The position numbers were made by a program, and so were the translations under genes. Under the pieces are notes generated by a model. That model ran no database searches. It saw only the letters and a list, made by a program, of their open reading frames with translations, and had not been told where the DNA came from. Shown in pieces: positions 34,036 to 44,789 of a stretch of 64,000 nucleotides of DNA; the first letter of the stretch is position 1; the number at the start of each line of letters is the position of its first letter. The stretch lies in contig JAJEKV010000236.1 of the NCBI GenBank assembly GCA_021234155.1, positions 436,001 to 500,000 of the forward strand, read 5' to 3'. Source of the stretch: Isoetes taiwanensis (Eukaryota > Streptophyta > Lycopodiopsida > Isoetales > Isoetaceae).

Positions 34036-34555
34036 CCTACATACAAATAAAGAATCTATGTTTTTAGATGTTACAACAATGCAGATGAAGAGGAATCCGT
34101 GTACTAGTCCGGGCTATGAAATCTTGGATTGTACATCATTTTCTAAGGATATTTTGGATTTTCTCAGCTCATGCTAATTATGGTTTTAGCAGATGATGAA
34201 GCAACATTTGCCCTAATTAAGTTTTGTGAATTAAAACCACAAAAAATATTTACAAGTGCTCCAAAGATAACTAACAAGTAGACTAAAATAATATGAATGA
34301 AGGCACAAATCCAAATTAAAGCACAATTTAAATGGAATACACCATTCTTACCATATGCTTATGCTTCAGCCTTGCTGAAAGTATGCCTCCCTTCCCCCAC
34401 ACCTACCGCATAGACATAAGGATAATGTATTCGTGCCCTTACATATGCATACAAAATTCCCTTTTAAGAATGATCCTCCCACCCACACACATGTTTTGAT
34501 ATGCACAATATTATGAATCCCCCTTGGGAGCAGCTGATGCCATGGGTAGAGGAAA
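34036..34555. other. No gene seen
   Basis: Non-coding sequence between the L1 fragment and the RT fragment. No motif recognised. Confidence 0.5.
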
Positions 34556-34559
34556 CAAA

Positions 34560-35050
34560 CATACGCACACTTACACAAGGAGGATTTAGACCTAACACCG
34601 TAGATTATATTTTCACATTGCATGCCTTGATAAAGGACATCAGAAACAAATGACAAGATTTGCATTGCTCCTATCTGGAATTTCCCAAAGCTTTTGACGT
34701 CCCTAGGGAGAAGCTGTGGGAAAGATTGGTGCAATTGGGAGTCCCTCAAGAATTGCAAAATCTAGTTTACAGGCTCTATGAAATCTGTTTAGCTTGAATG
34801 CCACCCTTAGGAAAGGTTATCAACAATATTATTGGAGTCCGCCAAGGGTGCCCACTTTCTTCTATGTTTTTTTCGCTTGTATACTGATCACTTAAGGATT
34901 GGCTTACATAGCATGGAGGTGGGGTGGGGGGGAGGGCTGGGGTGCAAATGTACAAATACTTAGGAGGGGAATTCACTAAAACCACATATCATATTAGACA
35001 ACAGATGACAGCAGGCTGGAAGACTTTCTATTGCAATGTAGAACAATTGT
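34560..35050 (+). pseudogene. LINE reverse transcriptase fragment (CR1/L2/RTE-like)
   Basis: The plus-strand frame reads QGGFRPNTVDYIFTLHALI, then YLEFPKAFDVPREKLWERL with GVPQELQNLVYRLYE, then IIGVRQGCPLSSMFFSLVY. These are the GFR-T.DqiF, D.kKAFDsV.re.LW..L and GVrQGCPLSP.LF blocks of non-L1 LINE reverse transcriptases. The first catalytic Asp (usual D-F/Y-K-A-F-D) is changed: LEFPKAFD. At least three in-frame stops are present. It ends near 35050, where an oppositely oriented LINE tail begins. Confidence 0.75.
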
Positions 35051-35054
35051 CACG

Positions 35055-35760
35055 AGGAATAGAATAGAATAGAATAGTTTTTAACGCCCACGAAGACCAA
35101 TAGGTCATGGGACCCATACAATGGGCTAGTACAATCATGACTACTAGGATTAAAAACCCGCACCGAAAAGGTTTTCAAGGGAAAACCTTTTGCAAGAATG
35201 ATGATACTAGACAAGCTTAGATAATGACTACCGAGGGCTCAAGAATTGCGCACGCTTATCTAGAACCTCAAGTATGTATAATGCCAAGTCATGCACGATG
35301 GTGCTACCGAGAAGTTGTGGAAGCGTGGAATGGAATGCTAAGGTCGAAAAATGATTCCGACTATCTCAAAAGGTGGCAACTCGGAAGAGTATGGCTTTCA
35401 TCTTCAATAACTCAGAATCGCAAGGCACATAGTCTCGCTTCGCGGCAATTGCGGCCGCTCCCATCTACCTGTCTCAATCTGTGAGACTGTGGGACCCCCC
35501 GCGAATTGATGCAATAGCTACAAGCTTGTTCCTGGACAATGAAGCAAGCAAATAAGCTTGGGGCCCTGGTGCCAAAGTGGGATTTATGTGTGCATGATAA
35601 TGACCAGTTTTCACTTGGGCCAAAGTAACTGCGTCCCATATCTTTTGAGAAAAACGACCAATAAGATATTGTTGCAAAAGCTCAGGATCAGAACTGGCAA
35701 GCATCAGGCAGTGCTCTGGTGCTTTAGGATTGGTCGCACCAGTCATACTTTTTTAGGTTA
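35055..35760 (-). pseudogene. LINE copy, C-terminal ORF and 3' end with (TATTC)n tail
   Basis: Minus strand: TLAQVKTGHYHAHINPTLAP, GPQAYLLASLSRNKLVAIAS (35700-35480), then diverged sequence equivalent to the C-terminal ETGRW block of the 39.4-kb copy. The 3' box follows (ggttttcccttgaaaacc, gggtcccatGACCtattGGTCttcgtgggcgttaa) and a pentanucleotide tail seen on the plus strand as (gaata)n at 35057-35078. It is clearly homologous to 39303-39916. Confidence 0.75.
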
Positions 35761-36850
35761 TTGGTGGAGCTAGTACTTCTATATGGAGTGGAAAGAGACC
35801 GATAATATCACTTACCATTTGGGAGGACTTAGAATGGGTACATAAGGCTTTTTTGACCGAAGCACTTGGAGTCAAGACCACGGTCCTCAAATTCTTCTGC
35901 AAAAGACCGGATATTTATCTTTTCAAACATTACATCATAACTATCAGAAGGTAGGAAACAAACCTCACATACACAATAGCCATGGGTCCACAATGCTCTA
36001 TAATTTGTTGGAAGGAGAAACAATCCATCTAATTCTCTAGATGGAATATACATGAACATGGGTACATACAGGTGCATAACAATAAGGACCACAATTGCCT
36101 GAAATAGTAATTGAACACATGTTTTCTATGTAAGCTTTGGGATAACACTGTTTTATAGTTCGTAAAAGGCATTGCACTACAAAAATTAGATTAATCCTAT
36201 GCTTGCCAGGGTCCACATGAGTACAGGAGCACACCACCTTAGAATTGAGATAAGCAGATGGGCCGGGAAGAGCGAGAATATACCATCTGCCAATGATACC
36301 AGCTAGGAGCTATTGAAGTTTAGTGCCACACTCTCCAACATTGCCCATCATTTGCACCTATCCAGGCATGATATATGACAGGTTATTCACATCTAACCAA
36401 CCGCTACATGTAATAATGAACACGCTTCGATCGGAGCACTAGCATCTTACATTCAAGAGATACTAGACATGCATGCTTAATTGGGCCCCTGATCATTTCA
36501 CTACAAGTATACAGTTTATCAGCAAGTCTAATACTGCTAAAGCCCGAGGGATCCACCTTCTTTATATGGTATATGCCACCTCCTGCATACATAGGGTAGC
36601 CAAAAAACCCCTAGTATACGTGTTTTTGTTAGGTAGATTTGACCGCTTTTCGTATGTTTTTATAACCAGAAGAACATCCGAAAACCCCAATGACCTCTAT
36701 TATAGGTACGAAAAAGAGTGAAAATCGCCTCGTCCTATTAATGCATGTGGTTTTGACAGGTTCCATAAGGTGATGCCCCTTTGTGCTAAAGTTTCTCTTC
36801 AAAAAACCCTTAGGGGTAGGCTTTTTTAATCTTGGACGATAATAGGCTGA
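35761..36850 (-). other. Unrecognised minus-strand coding-like stretches, low support
   Basis: Two overlapping minus-strand frames between 36237 and 35829 have protein-like composition (for example NIRSFAEEFEDRGLDSKCF and KHRINLIFVVQCLLRTIKQC). No domain or splice structure is convincing, and the stretch could be another retroelement piece. Nothing recognised in 36240-36850. Confidence 0.2.
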
Positions 36851-36854
36851 CTTT

Positions 36855-36925
36855 TGTTTGTTTGTTTGTTTGTTTGGGTCCCATGGGCCATCTGGTCTCT
36901 GTGGGTGATAAAATACAATTTAATT
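36855..36925 (+). mobile_element. Isolated LINE 3'-box copy next to (TTTG)n
   Basis: (tttg)n at about 36854-36875 is followed by gggtcccatgGGCCatctGGTCtctgtggg, the conserved 3' box of the microsatellite-tailed LINE family, here in plus orientation and followed by an AT-rich tail (tgataaaatacaattt). Confidence 0.55.
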
Positions 36926-36976
36926 ATTTGTTTACAGAGTTGAGATGGAGTAAGATATTCCTGAAGTGAGAAATTG

Positions 36977-37442
36977 GTAAGGGAGGGTGCCCACCTACGG
37001 TTCAGGGCAAAATGGATCGTTGATGGCCCTCCAGGGCTCGGATGAGAGTGAACGATGGTTCATTGGGTGCCCTGAGAATGGGGCTTTCATATGACCCTAA
37101 AAACGCCCACTCCGGTGCCCTAATAAGTGAGTAACGAGGCCCCAAATAGAGGGACCTTTCTGCCCCTGATGGTGCACCAACGTGCCCACAATGGTGCATA
37201 TAGCAAACGTGCTCCAAATGACACGTGTGAGTACTTGTTTTAAAGCTCTTGGTCAACCTAGTCAAATGAGGCATGTGCGTGGGAATTTCGCCTTCTATAA
37301 AAAAAGTTAGGTGGGTTCAAAGAAAAGGCAAAAAAGGCGGGAATTTTAGGGATTTTAAATAGATGAATCACAACCGTTGGATTAAACCAAAGTAGGGCCG
37401 CCCCATAAGGGACGTATCACCGTTGACGGGCACCCTCCTACC
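36977..37442. mobile_element. Candidate MITE with GGAGGGTGCCC termini
   Basis: The left end ggagggtgcccacctacggt (from 36982) and the right end accgttgacgggcaccctcc (to 37438) are inverted repeats with about 16 of 20 positions matching. Length is about 460 bp. The minus-strand ORF inside has no family resemblance. No target duplication was identified. Confidence 0.5.
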
Positions 37443-38635
37443 TTTTATTTGCTTGTCATGCTACTGAATGTGAAGCCTAGAAATGGTATCTCTAAAGTGC
37501 ACTAGAAGATGTCGAGGAGGATCGGGTCATGTTTTTCCAACTCTATTAGTCGAGATGATGCCATCAAATATATATGCATATGCCTCTGCCTGCCTAGCAT
37601 TATATTATAAAAAATTCTTGTTTGAAGTCTGTATAGATATGTCTATTTCCATATATTCTGCGGAAATACACCAATGTCTTCATCTGACATGTCCATCGAT
37701 ATGTAACTTAATAACATGGGGTTTTCTTTGTGTTTTTGTACGTTTTTCACGAAGGTTTTTATATGATTTCGTGATGTATTCAAATGGATGTACTAATGCG
37801 TACATCTAGAGTGCACCATTTCTGAGCCATTGATTTTAGCCTTTTTTTTTCAATGGTCAACAACCAATGGCTCACAACAAAAGCCCTTTTTTGTGCGTCT
37901 GGTTTTCCAATGGTCAACAACCAATAGCTCACAACAAAAGCCCTCTTTTTGTATGTGTGCTGCATAATGGGCACATGAAGGGCTTGAAGGGCGCATGTAG
38001 TGCAGTTTCCCTACCGGCAACACATTTCTTATCATAACTTTTGATCCAGAGCTCTGTTTGAGATGATTTTTATTGCTTGGAAAACTCTCTCCGAGATCTT
38101 TTTGATAGTGTATGATATGAATATGTTTGGTTAAGTTATCTATGCTAAAATAGCAATTTTTTGGCCGGGTTTGGTAGGCTTTCACATCCTACCAGCTGAT
38201 TAATACAGGATTGCGCTATTGGATATTGTTTTATGGCTCATTCCGAATGAAGCTTGCAAAAAATTACCATGCATTTTTAGATTTTGAGGCAGTTATTAAG
38301 CAAATTCCAAGGCTTCTAGATCCTTGTGCTAACAAGCAGAAAAGTTTCCCACTTTGGTTTCTCACCACAAGAATCCATGGAGCTGTTAAATTCCAGTTGA
38401 AAAATGTTTGTGTATGGGTGTTGCAAAATTTATGACTTTCAGAATAATGGGATCAATCTGCTCTATCTTTATGGTAACTTTTACTTATGTTCTATTTGTT
38501 TTATTGTGATCAAATTCAAAAGCTACAGGTGATGAAAGCCTCAAATGAATTCTAGTTTTTTTCTGGTTTGAATTCTAAAATTTTTGTCACACCCCGGGAG
38601 TTGGCGCCCCTAAGGCATTTAACATATAAAAATTA
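37443..38635. other. No gene seen; one 55-bp direct duplication
   Basis: caatggtcaacaaccaatgg ctcacaacaaaagccct is present twice, at about 37851 and 37909. A third partial echo (gagccattgattttagcc) precedes them. No supported coding frame. Confidence 0.55.
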
Positions 38636-39165
38636 AATCCTCCAACACATAACAACCAACACATAACAACCATTGACATTAACAACCAACACATAACTAC
38701 CATTGACATTAATTAACACAACCATTGGGTCCAACACATTTAATCCCCCTTAAACCCCCTTTGGTTTGGGTGCGTATTCACACGGGGGGTGACGTAGGGC
38801 AACGGGAGCCCTCATAATTGTATGATGCACGTACGAAATCAACACCATATAGTATCCCGCTTGAAATCTTATAATATTTTGCGAATCTTGAAATCTTATA
38901 GTATTTTGCGAATCTTGTTATACAGTATAGCAAATTTTGTACTTGCATACCCCACAAATGAGGAACTTTACGTACGGTGTAGATTAAGGAATAAGGGGTG
39001 AATATGCCTATCCAACAGCTCTCGTTGCCCGGAGTCACCCCCCGTGTGAATATGCACCCAAACCAAAGGGGGTTTAAGGGGGATTTTAATTTAAATGTGT
39101 TGGACCCAATGGTTGTGTTCGTTAATGTCAATGGTAGTTATGTGTTGGTTGTTATGTGTTGGGGT
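38636..39165. mobile_element. Inverted-repeat element with arms of about 140 bp
   Basis: Left arm, in order: ccaacacataacaaccaaca, accattgacattaa, cacaaccattgggtccaaca, cccccttaaaccccctttgg, tttgggtgcgtattcacacg. The right arm (39005-39165) is its close reverse complement. The left arm has an extra direct repeat of about 45 bp (acataac.accattgacatt twice). The loop contains two direct copies of aaatcttata(a/g)tattttgcgaatcttg at about 38862-38916. No ORF. Superfamily unknown. Confidence 0.75.
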
Positions 39166-39302
39166 TATGCTGCCTAACATTGGTGTCATCTACTGATATT
39201 AGCACCAATTCCAAGCATTGGATCTACTCGTTGAAGGGTAGCAATATATAGGTTCTAGTAATACAACTCTAATTGGATTGTCCGATTCTCATCATAGACT
39301 AC

Positions 39303-39916
39303 AACAGAATAGAATAGAATATTTAACGTCCACAAAGACCAATGTATAATGCCAAGTCATGCATAGATGGGGCTCTGTGGAAGCATGGAATAGAATGCTA
39401 AAGAATAGAATAGAATAGAACAGAATAACAATTCCTGACCATCTCAAAAGCAGGACATCTTAGCAGAGTATGGCTTTTATCTTTAATAACTTGTAACTGG
39501 AAACATGCACATAATCTTGCTTCTCGTGGCAATTGTGGTTGCTCCCATCTACCTGTCTCAATCCCTAGTTTGTGGAACCCTTTGCGAATTGATGCAATAG
39601 CTACAAGCTTTTTCCTGGACAAGGAAGCAAGCAAATAAGTTTGTGGTCCTGGTGCGAAAGTGGGATTTATATGTGCATGATAATGACCATTTTTAACTTG
39701 GGCTAAGGTAACTACAGGTGGCAGGCATTGTATCTGTGCATACAAGATCCCATCTAGATCTCTACTTATAGAAGTATTATGTTGTTGGACTATTGATGAA
39801 GGGACTTGCATGCTCTGCACCAGGAAAGACTTCTGAGGACCAAAGAGAGATGCTAGCAAAATTATTTGGCCATGGCATTCTTCATATGATGCAAACAGGA
39901 TTATAATTTTAGACAT
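39303..39916 (-). pseudogene. LINE C-terminal ORF and 3' end, inserted in a PPR pseudogene
   Basis: The minus-strand frame from 39916 to 39398 stays open for 172 codons: TLAQVKNGHYHAHINPTFAP, KKLVAIASIRKGFHKLGIET, GRWEQPQLPREARLCACF, DKSHTLLRCPAFEMVR. The last part is the ETGR-x(n)-PReeRlC..C-x(n)-H.LLrCp motif that closes CR1/L2/RTE-like LINE ORFs. The 3' end reads tcttTGTGGACGTTAAATATTC and runs into the pentamer tail (plus-strand gaatagaatagaata at about 39305). The right arm of the 3' hairpin is lost. PPR-like coding sequence adjoins the 5' end at 39916. Confidence 0.75.
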
Positions 39917-40415
39917 AAAACCTTCACATACAATTGCTTGTTAGATGCATTGGTCAGAACTAAACAACATAGGAAAGCTTACAAGATCTACAGGAGAGAA
40001 CTCATAAGGCTAATGCAACCTGATATTTTCACATTCGGCATACTTGTGCAAGGTTTCTGCAATGCAGGTGAACTTGGAGAAGCTAAGGTATTTTTAGACG
40101 AAATGAAAAACTTTGGCTTATCGTCTGGTCTTGTGACCCTAACCATTTTTCTTCATGGACTTTGTAGGGCAGGGATTTATCATCTGCATTGGATTTCTTC
40201 CACCAGATCTCAGAGCATTTTGAGCCTGATGTTATAACCTATAGTACTCTCATAGACGGTTTATGTAAAGCTGGTAAAATAGATGATGTCTGTTCACTTC
40301 TGCAAAAGATGGTTGAGAAGGGATGCATACCTAATGTGGTTACATATAGCACTTTGCAAGGCAAATAAGCCTGAAGAAGCTCATCAACTACTCCATGAAA
40401 TGACGAACCACATGC
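39905..40415 (+). pseudogene. P-class pentatricopeptide repeat (PPR) gene fragment
   Basis: About four PPR motifs can be read: TYNCLLDALVRTKQHRKAYK, then PDIFTFGILVQGFCNAGELG with EAKVFLDEMKNFGL, then LVTLTIFLHGLCRAG, then after a frameshift near 40175 SALDFFHQISEHFEPDVITYS and TLIDGLCKAGKIDD, then GCIPNVVTYSTL, then KPEEAHQLLHEM. These fit the 35-residue P-type consensus. PPR proteins normally bind organellar RNA. This one has no targeting peptide, no start, a frameshift and a LINE directly upstream. PPR-like sequence before the LINE tail (ALDLLVE...DSHHRLQQ around 39215-39305) suggests the LINE split the gene. Confidence 0.75.
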
Positions 40416-41130
40416 GATGAAGCAGAAGAACCACGTGCGAATACTGATCCAGACCCATATGAATTGGGTGTGGAGATCCGTCGCACATTAACTGAATATA
40501 TAGTCTTCATTTGATAATTGTCTCTTGTTTGATAAGCTTTGAATAACAAAATTGACTAGAATAACAAGTTTGAATAACAATGGTAGGCTTTGAATCCCAA
40601 GTTGATTATGTAGTGTTTTAATGAGATGGAATATATGATCAACAAGTGCACGATATCATGATGGTTATGAGTTCATATGTTAATTTGTTCATGGCACAAG
40701 AAGAGGACAATTGCTTGAAGCACTTAATAGAAAACAAAAATAAAACTTAACGGAGGTATGTGCGAAGGTATTGCCGTTAGCATTAAGTTAAAAAAAAAAT
40801 AACCTAATGGACAAATGTGCGAAGGCATTGCCGTTAGCCTTAAATTAGACTAACTTAATAGGCACCTATGCGAAGAAATTGCCGTTAGCATTAAGTTAGC
40901 ACTAACTTAACTAAGGCAAGTGCGAACTCATTTTTATTTTATTGTTAAATTAAAAAAAAAAAAAACCTAACTTGTTCTAGTCTGAAAGGATTTAACTAGT
41001 TTCCGTTAGGTTAAAGTCTTAACGGAAAGTAACTTAGTCTTGGTGCGAACATAAGAGTCTCTTATAAGTTTAACTGGCAGTTAAAAAAAATTAACTTATT
41101 CCTAACTTAACGGCGGGTGCGAAGGTACCC
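40411..41130 (+). mobile_element. Truncated Harbinger-like element, 3' end
   Basis: A short frame (DEAEEPRANTDPDPYELGVE, IRRTLTEYIVFI, then TGA near 40510) resembles the acidic tail plus R-x-x-L-x-x-Y/F end of HARBI1-type nucleases. After it come three direct copies of gtgcgaaggcattgccgtta (about 40758, 40818, 40869). The end is taacttaacggcgggtgcga aggtaccc, directly followed by TAA at 41131-41133. TAA is the Harbinger target trinucleotide, and homology between LTR copies A and B starts exactly at this TAA, which fixes the element end. The left end is missing. Confidence 0.45.
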
Positions 41131-42415
41131 TAAGTATAATATTGTGCAGGGCATTGATAGCACCCCACAAGGGCATGTATCCTAAGCTTTAATATCTTGT
41201 TGATAAATTATATGCTTAGGATTATATGCACAACAAATCTTCCGAACTCGTTCATCTTCAGCCCGAATAGGAGCATGGATGCCTTTTGGGGAGTTGGAGC
41301 AAGCCAAGGATTAGGTAGATGGCTATTCTATTGTGCAATGCCAACTTCCAGCCCGGCAATAGGCCGAGTTGGTATGTTAGATTAAGCCTTAGAGGCTCTA
41401 TATGTTTCGAGATCTCAGCCTCTAAAGAAGGAACCTAACCATGTATGTTTAGGTAGATAGATTAGATGATTATTCTGTATTTCAGTTTATGGATGATGAT
41501 GTTCTATCTCTGTGCGCATTCCTGTGTATTGGGAAAGGGGGTAGAGACCTAGAAACCCTTAGTAGATGACGTACCTAGATAGCCTCATTAACTCCCAATT
41601 AATGCGGGCTGTGGGTGGCGGAGCTAGACCAGATGATATGGAAGACTTGTCCGGTTACAGTTGATCCCTCTTTTGTGTAAAGCCTACTAGGGAACTCTGT
41701 GGGCTAGGCCTAATAGCTTGCCACTGAGTGTGGGCAAGGTATGGGCTCGACACCTCTTGGGTGATGTGTCACCTTCAATGGGGTTGAAGTCATAGACGAG
41801 CAGTGGCTCTATAGCTCGCCTGTAATTGGCATGCATCTTCTGGAGAGGAGTGATCTCCTCCTGCCTCATCAGGAACTGGGGAGATGTAACCTAGTAGTAG
41901 CCCCTTTGGTTGTGCACTCGACAGGCTACGATTAGGCTCCAAGACTTATCAGCCTATCTGCAAAGTATGCACATGAGGGATGGATGGAGTGGACTACCCA
42001 ACGGCCATGTTCTTATGCTAGCCAAATCCATTTGCCATGAATTCTGTCTGCATTGATTTCTGGAGGCCCCAAGCCGTCAGTCGATCTGCATGAGTCTGAG
42101 CCTTGGGTAGGATTCCCCTTATGTTGATGTTACTGATGTTGTTGTTACAAATGTTATGCTATGGTGAGCCACACTTCGAGGTGGATATGTATGTTATTTG
42201 ATGTCATGTGCTCATGTTTGATGTGCTTCCGCATCTAGGTAGGTCTCGAGGGAGACGGGATGAATGACACGTCCATTCTTCCCCATTGGAATCTTGTGTA
42301 TTAGCAAGGATTTGATGTTAGGTGGACGGCCTCATGTCAGTAAGGGCATTGATAGGAGGGATGAACTCCGGGTCTGTACGATGGGAGCATCGTATACGAG
42401 CAGCGGACGTCATAA
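41131..42415 (+). mobile_element. LTR copy A (plus orientation), internally deleted
   Basis: It is collinear with copy B (43580 onward), from taagtataatattgtgcagg through aatcttc.gaactcgttcat, gatgattattctgtatttca, gggggtagagaccta, gggatgaatgacacgtccat and cgatgggagcatcg to gacgtcataaca. It lacks about 620 bp present in B between two tgcac sites (41228 region). A degenerate primer-binding-site-like ttgatcatcgagcc follows. Not coding. Confidence 0.7.
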
Positions 42416-43579
42416 CATTGATCATCGAGCCACCTATTTCAAGGGAAGCTTTTTCTACATATTTTCGTGAAAGGAATTCCCCAAGTTGAGCCAAGTGTCA
42501 ATGATTGGGAAGGAAATACATAGGAGTAACTAAAATTATACATGATTGTTAACAGACATCCAACATAGTTGAGATTGATCACCTCGCTAAGAAGGAATCA
42601 TGATACTTGTTGATCATGTATAAAGCTAGTGCCTCCAAGGAATAATCCAACTGAATGAAAAGAAGTAATCGAACAAGTTTGGCCAACTTGTTATGATGAT
42701 ATCAATTCAATTGATAGGAATATTCCAAAAGAGTAAATTACTAAGAAAGGGGGAATCTCTAGAATATATAATTGAATAGTACATGGAAGATATATCCAAA
42801 ATAAGAAGTGTATTAATCACATAGTCTTTTGAGACAGAACGAATTGATGACAAAACCTTGCGGTTTAAAATTGTTCTAAATAATTCGGCAACCCATCGCT
42901 TAGGGATAGATATGTTAAACATGATAGTTGCATCCATCATAGATCGTTAAAAATATTAGCTAAGACTAGCAAATTAATGCGTTAGGTAAGAAGCATATAA
43001 CCTCTTAAAGTAGATAGAATAGCTGAGATGTTATGGTAACATCAATTGAGGGAATAGGGTGCATTGGACAACATCATTGGAGAGGTGTAGGACCATGTTC
43101 GTATGAAGGAAGTAGGGGCTCAATCTTAGGACTAAACCTACCTACATTTGAGGGATTGAATCGCCATCAAATTAGTCAACCCTTAGAATAGAGTTACTTC
43201 TGCAAGTAGCCAAAGCAGATGGTGCGTAAGATGGACATAGGCTTTATTGTCCATGTGACCTTCAACATGCAAGACTGATGTGGTAGCCAATTGCACCAAA
43301 GCAGAGGGCGAATTAATGGAAGCAATGTAATGGCCAAGTCTTCTCCAAATTAGTCAACACCGGCTCAATGGGGGGATGTATTCTAACCTTAGCGGGTGCG
43401 ACAACTAAGGTGGGGAGAGGCTTTGCATCTAAGTGTATAATGCATGATGGAAAAAGCATAATTTTCTTACGTCGTGACCAATTGCCTGCATTCATATTTA
43501 GGAATGAGCTAGCAACCTAGCTCTTAGTTAAATTATTCAGGGATGTGAACCCTTTAAAACCACATAAGTTATATAATCT
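42416..43579. other. Leader-like sequence, no gene recognised
   Basis: The first 50 nt (atcgagccacctatttcaag) match the sequence after copy B. The rest has no recognisable gag, pol or host motif. Confidence 0.45.
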
Positions 43580-44540
43580 TAAGTATAATATTGTGCAGGG
43601 CATTGATAGCACCCCACGAGGGCATGTATCCTAAGCTTTAATGTCTTGTTGATAAATTATATGCTTATAATAAATGCACAGATAGTTTTGTCCTGTATAG
43701 ATATCTTAGTATTAAGATAAAGTAAGATAATAATTACATAAAACCTTAGTTAAACCCTCATAAGGATGTAATTCCTTCCAAAGGCATTTAAGTAACCTTC
43801 AGGGTCCATCCGGGTAAATATAATAAGAATTTGTCTATTTTATCATAAGTATGGCAACTGTAAAGTATATACATGTAAGGTTGATACATCATCAAATTGC
43901 TTAAATCTTGTATAACATATTGTAAAGTTAATGTAGGGTTCCAAGGTGGGGAGACTCGTGATGCTACGGACAACATCAATGCAAGGTCACTAGTATTATA
44001 CTACCACGTCACTAATACATGTACACCATGACGACATGTACACGGTGACCATAAAGGATTGTACCATGGACACAACCATTAGAACCCATTATATTGCACA
44101 TATTATGCAACATGTGAATATATCCTATATTGCCACGTGGCAATACCCCACATGAGCCATATGACACATTAGACCCTAACCCTAAAACGTGGGCATAAAG
44201 AGACATGCCCTAAAAGTGTCCTCTTTTCGGATTCCAATATCTAAGCACCTATTCAAGCCAAGTGCATGCGCCATTCCACCTTGCCAGACACTGCTGAGCC
44301 CGCTTTGCACAATAAATCTTCTGAACTCGTTCATCTTCAGCCCGAATAGGAGTATGGATGCCTTTCCGGGAGCTAGAGCAAGCCAAGGATCAGGTAGATG
44401 GCTATTCTATTGTGCAATGCCAACTTCCAGCCCGGCATTAGGCCGAGTTAGTATGTTAGATTAGCCTTAGAGGCTCTATATGTTCCGAGATCTCAGCCTC
44501 TAAAGAAGGAATCCAACCATGTATGTTTAGGTTAATAGAA
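43580..44540 (+). mobile_element. LTR copy B, left part
   Basis: Same LTR family as copy A, including the roughly 620 bp missing from A. It is interrupted at 44541 by the 12.48-kb TIR element and resumes at 57031 with agatgattattctgtatttc, exactly the next bases in copy A. Confidence 0.85.
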
Positions 44541-44789
44541 TAGAAACCATCATTCAATTAAATTGGGATTATGTCTTAATTTTGGGATAAATTTTATATT
44601 GCACTTTTTTAGTAACTTTGTTAAATTCACTTTTTTAGTAACTTTGTTGCCCTTAGACTAGAATAGACGTTAACATAACATCACACACGGGAATATAAAC
44701 TCACACCTTAACTTCAAATTATAAAATCATATATCATGGAACTCAAGTAGTACACAACTTTTATTAACTGTAGAAAAGATACATAGTAA

